In this document: in pieces, positions 1-5,194 of the stretch
Layout: the number at the start of each line of letters is the position of its first letter
How positions within the stretch are numbered: the first letter of the stretch is position 1
Assembly (NCBI GenBank): GCA_031290715.1
Contig: JAITNA010000151.1
Location: 1-6,312, forward strand
Source of the DNA: Eubacteriales Family XIII. Incertae Sedis bacterium
GTDB lineage: Bacteria; Bacillota; Clostridia; Peptostreptococcales; Anaerovoracaceae
DNA: 6,312 nucleotides
Reading direction: 5' to 3'
Notes under the pieces: model-generated
What the model was told of the DNA's origin: nothing
What the model saw: only the letters and a program-made list of their open reading frames with translations
The model's database searches: none
Position numbers and translations under genes: made by a program

Positions 1-56
1 TACCGCGAGGCGCGGCTGTTGAAAAACGCGCTCATTTCTTCCAAATCGACTGACAT
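1..56 (-). CDS. N-terminal start of an unidentified gene, truncated by window edge
   Basis: Only the first 18 codons are inside the window; they read MSVDLEEMSAFFNSRASR from an ATG at 56-54. The start is supported by a G-rich Shine-Dalgarno run (GGGGGG, complement of 63-68) spaced 6 nt from the ATG, and by an extended -10 promoter just upstream. The acidic start followed by a Met-Ser-x-Phe-Phe-x-x-Arg pattern recalls the beginning of some clostridial class I SAM-dependent methyltransferases. That is a resemblance from memory over a few residues, so no function is assigned. It lies on the chromosomal side of the left direct repeat, and before the proposed insertion it would have been the gene directly downstream of the tRNA array on the same strand. 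Confidence 0.5.
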   Translation of the reverse strand, partial: MSVDLEEMSAFFNSRASR

Positions 57-90
57 AATGTTCCCCCCATTTATGTACCCGTTTTGCCCA

Positions 91-99
91 ATTATACCA
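91..99 (-). promoter_or_regulatory. Extended -10 promoter for the truncated minus-strand gene
   Basis: The complement reads TGGTATAAT, a perfect TATAAT with an extended TGn. No good -35 box lies 17-18 nt upstream (the best is CGCAAT), which is tolerable with an extended -10. Transcription would start near 84, leaving a leader of about 28 nt that contains the G-rich ribosome binding site. The upstream side of this promoter sits next to the left direct repeat. Confidence 0.5.
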
Positions 100-124
100 C
101 ATGACGCCGCCAGATTGCGGCTTC

Positions 125-152
125 AATGGAAGGCGATAACGCAGTTTTTGCG
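125..152. repeat. Left 28-bp direct repeat (candidate attL)
   Basis: It matches 4443-4470 at 26 of 28 positions, differing only at 132 (G versus A) and 141 (G versus A). The complement of 132-143 gives TGCGTTATCGCC, the exact partner of the chromosomal arm GGCGATAACGCA still present beside the tRNA gene (complement of 4467-4478). This copy therefore carries the chromosomal version of both variable bases, which places any crossover to the right of 141, within the identical stretch 142-152. Confidence 0.65.
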
Positions 153-220
153 GGCAAAGCGGGATGATGCGCAATTCTCCCAACCGCCGCTGTCTAAACA
201 CAGAGAGATATTCGAGGCAT

Positions 221-249
221 TTGACATCAAGCCGCCGATGTGGTTAAAT
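221..249 (+). promoter_or_regulatory. Sigma-A-type promoter upstream of the YbjQ-domain gene
   Basis: A perfect -35 TTGACA at 221-226 is followed after 17 nt by TTAAAT at 244-249 (4/6), preceded by TGG as an extended -10 (241-243). Transcription would start near 256 and give a leader of about 150 nt before the start codon at 406. It is the only convincing promoter seen upstream of the cargo genes. Confidence 0.5.
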
Positions 250-267
250 TTACTGACGGGATTTTAG

Positions 268-348
268 GCTGGTTATATCAACGAACGCGGCGAATGGGTC
301 ATCGAACCGCGGTTCGGCGACTGCCACGATTTCTTTGCCATATATTGA
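268..348 (+). pseudogene. Remnant of a WG-repeat protein
   Basis: The frame at 268-345 encodes GYINERGEWVIEPRF plus a few residues, matching one unit of the WG/KWG beta-repeat (consensus of the type WGYIdkkGkwvIePqFd). It is closed by TGA at 346-348 and has TAG directly before it at 265-267. The unit is too short to be a gene and has no start codon or ribosome binding site, so it is read as debris of a larger gene. The stretch 153-405 otherwise holds only the promoter at 221-249 and the ribosome binding site of the next gene; no other coding region is supported there. Confidence 0.5.
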
Positions 349-405
349 GCGTTTTGGAAGCAGGGCGGACCGCTGGCTGGATTTTAGAAAGAGAGGGTTG
401 AAAAA

Positions 406-1011
406 ATGGCAATAATTGATTTGCAAGATTATGCGAACCAACAGGGGATCCCTTGGGATTTCGCAGTGGGCGCATATCAAAAATTACCTCAAGAAATGAG
501 GTTGAAGAAATTTGGCGTATATCAAGTGGATGAAGAAAATCTCACCTTGCTTGGCTTTGACGAATTTAAAAAGAAGTTGAAACAGGAGTCGGAAAGGTTG
601 GAGCAAGAGTCGCAGCAGGAAGCAGCGCGACAAGCAGCGCGGCCAGAGAAAAGAGCGAATCTGATTATCACTTCCAGCCCAAATATCGATGGATACCGAA
701 TAGTGGAGTATACGCAATATTTGTTCAGGGAAAGCGTTTTCGGAATGGGCTGGATCAGGGGCATTGCAGCAAGTCTGTCCAATATCACGGGGGGCGAGTC
801 CGAATCGCTGTCAACCAAATTGAGACAGGTAAGAAAAACAGTTATTGGCGGAATCAAAGACGATGCTGTCGATCTGGACTGCAACGCGATTATTAGTTTT
901 GACGTGGAGTATACGATGTTCGGGGATTCGCTGGTCGCCGCGATCGGGCACGGGACGGCTGTGAAAATAGAAAAAATATCGAAAGAAGAATTGCCGTCTT
1001 TTGAGAAGTGA
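406..1011 (+). CDS. YbjQ/DUF74-domain protein with a coiled-coil N-terminal extension
   Basis: 201 aa, starting at ATG 406 with a GAGAGGG ribosome binding site (391-397) 8 nt upstream. Residues about 85-190 match the YbjQ family (DUF74, often labelled a putative heavy-metal-binding domain): a ...DGYRIVEY... first strand, GIRG-like and GGESES segments, the long charged helix, then a D-NAIISFDVEY strand and a closing GHGTAVKI strand. The family folds into small ring-forming domains, but its biochemical role is not established. Stand-alone YbjQ proteins are about 105 aa, so the first 80 residues are an extension: an unrecognised part (1-50) and a Lys/Glu/Gln-rich helix (about 52-82) likely to be a coiled coil. 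No signal peptide or membrane segment, so cytoplasmic. It is the first gene after the promoter at 221-249. The domain call is firm; function is unknown. Confidence 0.85.
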   Translation: MAIIDLQDYANQQGIPWDFAVGAYQKLPQEMRLKKFGVYQVDEENLTLLGFDEFKKKLKQESERLEQESQQEAARQAARPEKRANLIITSSPNIDGYRIVEYTQYLFRESVFGMGWIRGIAASLSNITGGESESLSTKLRQVRKTVIGGIKDDAVDLDCNAIISFDVEYTMFGDSLVAAIGHGTAVKIEKISKEELPSFEK

Positions 1012-1026
1012 TGGGGTTGATGGTTG

Positions 1027-1890
1027 ATGATGCGCAATGCCGAAATGATCAAGTCCTTACTGCTGCTGCCTGTGTCGTTGCTGGTTGTCGCAGGTTTTCT
1101 CTTCGCGCCGGTTTTTCAAGAGCCAGTTCATGCGGCGGAAACGGAAAATGTCGAGGGTGTCGATTATGATGCGCTTGTCATTCAACCCGAAGAAGTTGAG
1201 GCCTTGGGATTTGGGAAGACGCAGTTCGTGTAGGCCGATGTGATCACCAGGGAGAATTTTTATCCCGAAGGGTACACGATCACTGAAAAAGCCAGAGATG
1301 TGATGGTCGGCGGAAAATCATATATTTACGAGACAACCATCGAGCCGAAGCGGGGGATTTTCATCTTTATCAAAGAGTTTCGATACTGCGGATGGGCGCT
1401 TGAGGATTTCAGCAAAGAGCACTGGCATGCGGGCAGCGCTGAGTTTGGATTCGAACCTGTTTTTTGGACGGCAGCCCAGAATGATTGGGAGTTGGATGGG
1501 CGGGCGTATTCTTCTTGGGCAGCAATCGCGTACAAAGGGAGACTGTCTGTCAGCGTCTCGATTTCTGCGGCGACGGATGATGAGATATGGGATCAAGAGC
1601 CACCTTCGCTTGGCATTTCCTTGTTCAATACCCAGATCGGGAAAGTTCCGGAACTGCCTGATTTGGTGGACGAAAAAACATTTTGGGCGGCTTTTTATGC
1701 ACAGTGGTCGTTGACCCTCGCCATCGTCGTTTTCTTGGGTCTCCTGATTGCATACTTCCTGTCGATCGTCAGCGACCGGGGCAGCAGGGAAGCCGTGAAC
1801 CCGATTCGCAAGGCAATCTTCAAGAGACTGACGAACTACTCCAATGACACAAAGGGGATGACACAAAGGGGACGTCCCTTTTGTGTTTGA
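1027..1890 (+). pseudogene. Secreted/membrane-anchored protein of unknown family, split by an in-frame TAG
   Basis: One frame runs from 1024-1030 to 1890, broken only by TAG at 1231-1233. Starts TTG 1024, ATG 1027 and ATG 1030 are all possible behind GATGGGG (1010-1016). The N-terminus is a clear signal peptide: charged start, hydrophobic core (SLLLLPVSLLVVAGFLF) and a VHA-AE type cleavage site. After the stop the same frame continues as an acidic, Trp/aromatic-rich extracellular domain, then one membrane segment (about 1705-1773) followed by Arg/Lys, giving a C-terminal anchor. The second half has only a GTG at 1240 without a ribosome binding site, so separate translation is unlikely. The final residues (from about 1844) are read from a REP-like palindrome, so the original end was probably lost. 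Family not recognised. A sequencing error at the TAG cannot be excluded. Confidence 0.6.
1844..1886. repeat. Tandem 14-bp duplication running into a REP-like palindrome
   Basis: ATGACACAAAGGGG occurs twice in perfect tandem (1844-1857, 1858-1871). The second copy forms the left arm of a 26-bp palindrome at 1861-1886: arms ACACAAAGGGGAC and GTCCCTTTTGTGT pair throughout, with one G.T. It resembles the ACACAA...GGGGAC hairpin repeats dispersed in many Firmicutes genomes. It could fold in RNA from either strand; a T-rich run follows at 1899-1907 but is not adjacent, so terminator function is uncertain. Confidence 0.6.
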
Positions 1891-1933
1891 TAGCGACATT
1901 TTTTTTCAATGAGCGTTGTGCTAAGGAATAAAG

Positions 1934-2692
1934 GTGTTGAAACTTCGCATCTACAACATAATAAAAGACGACCAAAAGGGCGGTGCCGGGAAAGCGTTTG
2001 ATATTTTCATGTCTGCGCTCATTGTCCTGAATGTCGTGATGATCATTGCCGACACCTTTGACGGCCGCCCCTCTTCAATCGTCCGCATATCCAGCGTCGT
2101 TGAGGTCGTTTCCATTGTGATTTTCACGGCCGAGTACGCGCTTCGGATATGGACGGCGGACATGATCCGCCCCGAGCTGCGGCCGGCGCGGGCGCGGCTG
2201 AAATATATCACATCGGGAATGGCGCTCGTGGATCTGCTCGCGATTCTCCCATTCTACATCCCGTTTATCATTCCTGTTGACCTGCGCGTCCTTCGGGCGA
2301 TTCGGCTCATACGCTTGGTCAGGCTGTTCAAACTCAACCGCTATACATCCGCGCTCGCGAGCGTCGGAAGGGTGATCAAGAACAAACTGCCCCAACTGGT
2401 TTCGTCTATGTCGGTCGTCCTTATCCTCATGATCATCTCGTCAATCCTGATGTACAACATAGAGCACGACGCGCAGCCGGAGACTTTTCAAAACGCCTTT
2501 TCCGCGATGTGGTGGAGCGTCGCCACATTGACGACGGTCGGTTATGGCGACATTTACCCCGTCACAATCGCGGGGAAAATCATCAGCGCGGTTATCGCGT
2601 TGCTTGGCATCGGGCTCGTCGCGATCCCCACGGGCATACTCAGCGCGGGGTTTGTCGATGAACTTTCGCAAAAAAAGGACAGGGAGGCATAA
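1934..2692 (+). CDS. Voltage-gated potassium channel, six-transmembrane (Kv/KvAP type)
   Basis: 252 aa; start GTG 1934 with AAGGA (1923-1927) 6 nt upstream. It should form a tetrameric K+ channel in the cytoplasmic membrane. Visible parts: S1 about 21-40, S2 about 52-72, S3 about 96-114, an S4 sensor with basic residues at every third position (R118, R121, R124, R127, R130, K133), S5 about 155-176, a pore helix, the selectivity filter TVGYGD (201-206) and S6 about 212-236. The length fits a minimal voltage-sensor plus pore channel; the cytoplasmic tail is very short (about 15 residues) with no RCK/TrkA-N or cyclic-nucleotide domain, so gating is presumably by voltage alone. The DUF4236 gene follows after 5 bp, suggesting cotranscription. 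The frame is intact, unlike its neighbours on either side. Confidence 0.93.
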   Translation: MLKLRIYNIIKDDQKGGAGKAFDIFMSALIVLNVVMIIADTFDGRPSSIVRISSVVEVVSIVIFTAEYALRIWTADMIRPELRPARARLKYITSGMALVDLLAILPFYIPFIIPVDLRVLRAIRLIRLVRLFKLNRYTSALASVGRVIKNKLPQLVSSMSVVLILMIISSILMYNIEHDAQPETFQNAFSAMWWSVATLTTVGYGDIYPVTIAGKIISAVIALLGIGLVAIPTGILSAGFVDELSQKKDREA

Positions 2693-2697
2693 GCATT

Positions 2698-3021
2698 ATG
2701 GGATTTCGTTTCCGCAGAACAAAGAAGATACTGCCCGGCGTGAGGCTCAATGTCGGCAAGCGCGGCGTGAGCATGTCGTTTGGGCCGAAAGGGATGAAAC
2801 ACACCATCAGCACGACGGGGCGCACGACAACCACGGTCGGCATTCCGGGGACAGGGCTTTCTTACTCCAAATCAAACGTGCAGGGTAAACCAAAGGCCGC
2901 TGCGGGCGCAAATCCGCCTTATCCCACCGCGTTGTCACGAAAACTGCAGGCTGTCAAAATAGTTTCCGGCATCATAATAGCCATTCTGATTTTTGCATCA
3001 GTGATGAGCGTGATCCTATGA
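2698..3021 (+). CDS. DUF4236-domain small membrane protein
   Basis: 107 aa; ATG 2698 with AGGGAGG (2681-2687) 10 nt upstream, overlapping the end of the channel gene. Residues 1-57 match DUF4236: the start MGFRFRRTKK, then PGVRLNVGKRGVSMSFGPKG and the closing TVGIPGTGLSYS. The family is widespread, short and of unknown function. Here it is followed by a Pro/Ala/Gly-rich linker (about 58-78) and one hydrophobic segment (about 86-107) ending at the C-terminus, which suggests a tail-anchored membrane protein with the DUF4236 domain on the cytoplasmic side. Its TGA overlaps the recombinase ATG as ATGA (3018-3021), so the two are likely translationally coupled. Confidence 0.82.
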   Translation: MGFRFRRTKKILPGVRLNVGKRGVSMSFGPKGMKHTISTTGRTTTTVGIPGTGLSYSKSNVQGKPKAAAGANPPYPTALSRKLQAVKIVSGIIIAILIFASVMSVIL

Positions 3022-4442
3022 TCCCCGGCGTCCTATACGGCAGATATTCCTCCCACGCGCAGAATGACGCGTCCATTGAGCAGCAGTTCAAGGACTGCCG
3101 CGAGTATTGCGAGCGGAATGATATCCGGGTCATCGCCGAGTACGCCGACCGTGCGCTCACGGGCACGAACGACAACCGCCCGGAGTTCCAGCGCGAAAAA
3201 GGATTTCGCGGTCGTGGTCTGCTGGAAAGTCGACCGCTTCGCGCGCAACAGGTACGACTCCTCGATATACAAATACAAGCTCAATAAAAACGGCATCCGC
3301 ATCGTATACGCGAAGGAGTCCATCCCCGACGGGCCGGAGGGCATCCTGCTCGAGTCCATCCTTGAAGGCTCCGCCGAGTATTACTCCGCGAACCTTGCGC
3401 AGAACGTTCGGCGCGGCATGGACGCGAACGCCGCCCTCTGCAAAGTCAATGGCCGGACACCGTATGGATATAAAAAGGGCGAGGACGGACGCTATGCGAT
3501 TGATCCCGCATTCGCGCCCATTGTACAGCAAATTTTTGAGGACTATGCCGCAGGCGTCCCCGTCGAACGCATGATCCGCGAGATGAACGCGATGGGGCGC
3601 AAGACATCGTCCGGCGGCCGCTTCGGCAAGAATTCGTTCCGGGCCATCCTTGCGAACGAGAGATATACGGGCGTGTACTTATACAAAGATGTGCGCATTG
3701 AGGGAGGCATCCCGGCAATCATTACGCGCGAACTATTCGAGGAGGCAAATGCGAAAATGGACAAACGGAAATACGCGCCCGCCCGCGGGCGACTCGTTGA
3801 TTACACGCTCACTGGAAAGATATACTGCGGCCTTTGCGGGGAAACGATCATCGGGACGGCGGCAAAGAGCAAAACAGGGCAGGACTACTGGTACTATAAT
3901 TGCTCAGGGCGCAGGAACGGGAGCGGGTGCAAAAAAAGCTCCGTGCGCAAGGAATGGCTCGAGGCGTTTGTCACCGATACAATCAAGGAAACCGTGCTCA
4001 CCGATGAAATGATCGCGAAGATTGCACAGGCAGCCGAGGATATGCAGCGCAAGGAGCGCGACAAGCCTCTACTTAAAAACCTCGAGAGGCAGCGTCAAAA
4101 GAACGAGCGCCTCATCGGAAACCTTGTCGGGGCGATCGAGGAAAACGGCATGGACGAAGACCTCGGAAAGCGCCTTGCCGAGCGCAAAGAAGAGCGCGAA
4201 TATCTCATAAACCGTATTGCGGAGGAAAATACGAACGGCGAAATCATCGAAAAAGACGCTATTATGTTCTGGCTTGAAGGCATCCGCGAGGGCATGGAAA
4301 GCGCCTCCGGCATGAGTTCGGCCTTGCAGGATATTTTCGTCCGAAAAGTCTATTTGCACGATGACAAAATGACGATCATTTGCAAAATCCGAGAGGGCGA
4401 GGATGTTGAAATTTCAAAGAGTTTCGCTGATTCCATCTCCCA

Positions 4443-4470
4443 AATGGAAAGCGATAACACAGTTTTTGCG
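4443..4470. repeat. Right 28-bp direct repeat (candidate attR)
   Basis: Partner of 125-152, with A instead of G at 4450 and 4459. It lies in the 3' end of the recombinase frame (codons from the Met at 4444 to the Ala at 4468) and supplies the loop and 3' arm of the hairpin behind the tRNA array. Both element-type bases become U opposite G in the minus-strand RNA, so pairing is kept. Confidence 0.65.
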
Positions 4471-4478
4471 TTATCGCC
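4450..4478 (-). terminator. Hairpin terminator (or 3' processing hairpin) of the tRNA array
   Basis: On the minus strand, 3 nt after the CCA of the last tRNA, arm GGCGATAACGCA, loop AAAAC and arm TGTGTTATCGCT form a 12-bp stem with two G.U pairs, followed by TTTCC. The U-tract is short, so termination may be modest; RNA 3'-end processing is an alternative role. The two halves appear to come from different sources: 5' arm chromosomal, 3' arm from the element. Confidence 0.55.
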
Positions 4479-4481
4479 GTT

Positions 4482-4558
4482 TGGTGGGCCTTCAGGGACT
4501 TGAACCCGGGACCGTCCGGTTATGAGCCGGATGCTCTAACCAACTGAGCTAAAGGCCC
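4482..4558 (-). tRNA. tRNA with CAT anticodon (likely tRNA-Ile2; could be elongator tRNA-Met)
   Basis: 77 nt including encoded CCA (4482-4484). Acceptor GGGCCTT pairs with AAGGCCC, discriminator A73, anticodon loop CTCATAA. The C4-G69 and C5-G68 pairs and overall likeness to Bacillus tRNA-Ile2 favour a CAU tRNA modified to lysidine by TilS, decoding AUA; elongator Met cannot be excluded from sequence. It is the last gene of the array, and its 3' 22 bp are antisense to the recombinase end. Confidence 0.93.
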
Positions 4559-4565
4559 TCGTATA

Positions 4566-4642
4566 TGGTCGGGGCGACACGATTTGAACGTGCGACCCCC
4601 TGCTCCCAAAGCAGGTGCGCTACCAAGCTGCGCTACGCCCCG
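4566..4642 (-). tRNA. tRNA-Pro(TGG)
   Basis: 77 nt with encoded CCA. Acceptor CGGGGCG pairs with CGCCCCG, keeping the C1-G72 pair typical of bacterial tRNA-Pro; discriminator A. Anticodon stem CTGCT/AGCAG carries loop TTTGGGA, anticodon TGG. Separated from the CAT tRNA by only 7 nt. Confidence 0.96.
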
Positions 4643-4682
4643 GTCAATCGATCCGAACAATCGCCTTGGCAATAAACCGCAA

Positions 4683-4701
4683 GCGGGCGAACATCGCCCG
4701 C
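4683..4701. other. GC-rich hairpin in the Pro-Trp tRNA spacer
   Basis: Arms GCGGGCG (4683-4689) and CGCCCGC (4695-4701) enclose a 5-nt loop in the 76-bp spacer between tRNA-Trp and tRNA-Pro. There is no U-tract on the minus strand, so it is more likely a processing or pausing structure than a terminator. Confidence 0.45.
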
Positions 4702-4718
4702 CCGGCGATCCGTGCCTA

Positions 4719-4794
4719 TGGCAGGGGTAGAAGGATTTGAACCCTCGACGCGTGGTTTTGGAGACCACCGCTCTGCCAACTGAGCTATACCCCT
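4719..4794 (-). tRNA. tRNA-Trp(CCA)
   Basis: 76 nt with encoded CCA. Acceptor AGGGGTA pairs with TACCCCT (A1-U72) and discriminator G73, both normal for bacterial tRNA-Trp. Anticodon stem GTGGT/ACCAC with loop CTCCAAA gives anticodon CCA. The acceptor stem is identical to that of the tRNA-Gln in the same array. Confidence 0.96.
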
Positions 4795-4802
4795 ATGAAA
4801 TT

Positions 4803-4846
4803 GGAGACCTAACCCGATTTGCGCAAGCAAATCGTTGGTAGGTCCC
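4803..4846. other. Long imperfect hairpin in the Ser(GCT)-Trp tRNA spacer
   Basis: The plus strand folds as GACCTA with TAGGTC, CC with GG across a small A/TT internal loop, and an uninterrupted 8-bp stem CGATTTGC with GCAAATCG closed by a GCAA (GNRA) tetraloop. Two more G-C pairs form at the base around a bulged A, about 18 bp in all. It lies in a 92-bp spacer with no tRNA. Neither strand shows a U-tract, so it is not an ordinary terminator; structured spacer RNA or a processing site is possible. Confidence 0.5.
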
Positions 4847-4886
4847 ATGCGAAAGGCACAGCGCTTCAGCGCGTGGCGCCTTGCCG

Positions 4887-4978
4887 TGGCGGAGAAGCCG
4901 GGATTCGAACCCGGGCGCCGCTTCGCGCGACCTAATGGTTTAGCAAACCATCCTCTTCGGCCTCTTGAGTACTTCTCC
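4887..4978 (-). tRNA. tRNA-Ser(GCT)
   Basis: 92 nt with encoded CCA, class II with the long variable arm expected of tRNA-Ser. Acceptor GGAGAAG pairs with CTTCTCC, discriminator G73. Anticodon stem ATGGT/ACCAT with loop TTGCTAA gives anticodon GCT, decoding AGC and AGU. Confidence 0.96.
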
Positions 4979-4993
4979 GTATGCTTGCAAATC

Positions 4994-5082
4994 TGGCGGA
5001 GGGAATGGGATTCGAACCCATGTGGGGTTGCCCCCTAACGGTTTTCAAGACCGCCCCGTTATGACCGCTTCGGTATCCCTCC
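4994..5082 (-). tRNA. tRNA-Ser(TGA)
   Basis: 89 nt with encoded CCA and a long variable arm. Acceptor GGAGGGA pairs with TCCCTCC, discriminator G73. Anticodon loop CTTGAAA gives anticodon TGA for UCN codons; the first anticodon-stem pair is a G.U. Immediately preceded on the minus strand by a leader motif shared with tRNA-Arg. Confidence 0.95.
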
Positions 5083-5095
5083 CAATTCGATCCGC
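5082..5095. repeat. Leader motif repeat, copy 1 (upstream of tRNA-Ser(TGA))
   Basis: CCAATTCGATCCGC here is repeated exactly at 5389-5402, upstream of tRNA-Arg. A shorter relative (CAATCGATCCG, 4645-4655) sits directly 5' of tRNA-Pro. All three precede the 5' end of a tRNA on the minus strand, reading GCGGATCGAATTGG or a variant. Confidence 0.5.
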
Positions 5096-5106
5096 CTATT
5101 CAATTG

Positions 5107-5182
5107 TGGTGACCCGGCGGAGTCTCGAACTCCGGACACCTTGATTAAAAGTCAAGTGCTCTACCAACTGAGCTACCGGGCC
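5107..5182 (-). tRNA. tRNA-Lys(TTT)
   Basis: 76 nt with encoded CCA. Acceptor GGCCCGG pairs with CCGGGTC (one G.U at 2-71), discriminator A73. Anticodon stem CTTGA/TCAAG with loop CTTTTAA gives anticodon TTT. Confidence 0.96.
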
Positions 5183-5194
5183 ACGGTACCATTA

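Larger units (their letters stand above)
125..4470. mobile_element. Putative integrated serine-recombinase element inserted at the tRNA-array terminator
   Basis: The block is bounded by direct repeats at 125-152 and 4443-4470 (26/28 identical, offset exactly 4318 bp). It contains a large serine recombinase whose 3' end lies on the right repeat, next to a tRNA gene, which is the usual arrangement of an integrase beside its own attachment site. Excising it in silico joins the flanks into a perfect 12-bp inverted repeat behind the last tRNA, as expected for an intact ancestral terminator. Cargo, in order: YbjQ-domain protein, broken secreted/membrane protein, voltage-gated K+ channel, DUF4236 membrane protein. 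The recombinase is frameshifted and one cargo gene has a nonsense codon, so the element is probably immobile. No excisionase/directionality factor, replication or conjugation gene is visible. That the repeats are att sites is inference; large serine integrases usually share a shorter core. Confidence 0.6.
3018..4503 (+). pseudogene. Large serine recombinase (site-specific integrase), frameshifted in the catalytic domain
   Basis: The N-terminal part (3018-3194) reads MIPGVLYGRYSS... with the nucleophile in the GRYS motif (Ser11) and ends ...TGTNDNRPEFQR. The remainder continues one base later in the frame from 3196 (KKDFAVVV.WKVDRFARNRYDS...) to the TGA at 4501-4503. Relatives have about six residues (of the type MIADS-A) between PEFQR and KKDF; their absence fits a 17-nt deletion, so this is a broken gene rather than simple programmed slippage. 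Downstream: recombinase domain (about 3400-3760), zinc ribbon with Cys codons at 3826, 3835, 3901 and 3928, and a charged coiled coil (about 4030-4240). It would catalyse integration and excision of the element. The last 11 codons and stop lie right of the direct repeat, the final seven of them antisense to the tRNA 3' end. Start ATG overlaps the DUF4236 stop. Confidence 0.88.

Noticed and set aside
125..152. Left repeat as the remains of a second recombinase gene's C-terminus
   Set aside because: Although in the same relative frame, similarity stops sharply at both ends of the 28 bp, and both differences change amino acids; the palindrome restored on joining the flanks is better explained by an attachment site.
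19..267. 82-codon plus-strand frame at the left edge
   Set aside because: It begins antisense to the truncated minus-strand gene, crosses that gene's promoter and the direct repeat, and has no ribosome binding site; only the WG-like unit beyond its stop looks protein-derived.
522..1052. 176-codon minus-strand frame opposite the YbjQ-domain gene
   Set aside because: It is a shadow of a gene with a clear family match and good ribosome binding site; its own composition and lack of motifs do not support coding.
1240..1890. Independent gene starting at GTG 1240
   Set aside because: No ribosome binding site, same frame as the upstream signal-peptide segment, and only one stop codon between them.
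3192..3204. Programmed +1 frameshift in the recombinase at the run of five As
   Set aside because: A shift alone would leave the protein short of about six residues present in relatives; a deletion explains both features.
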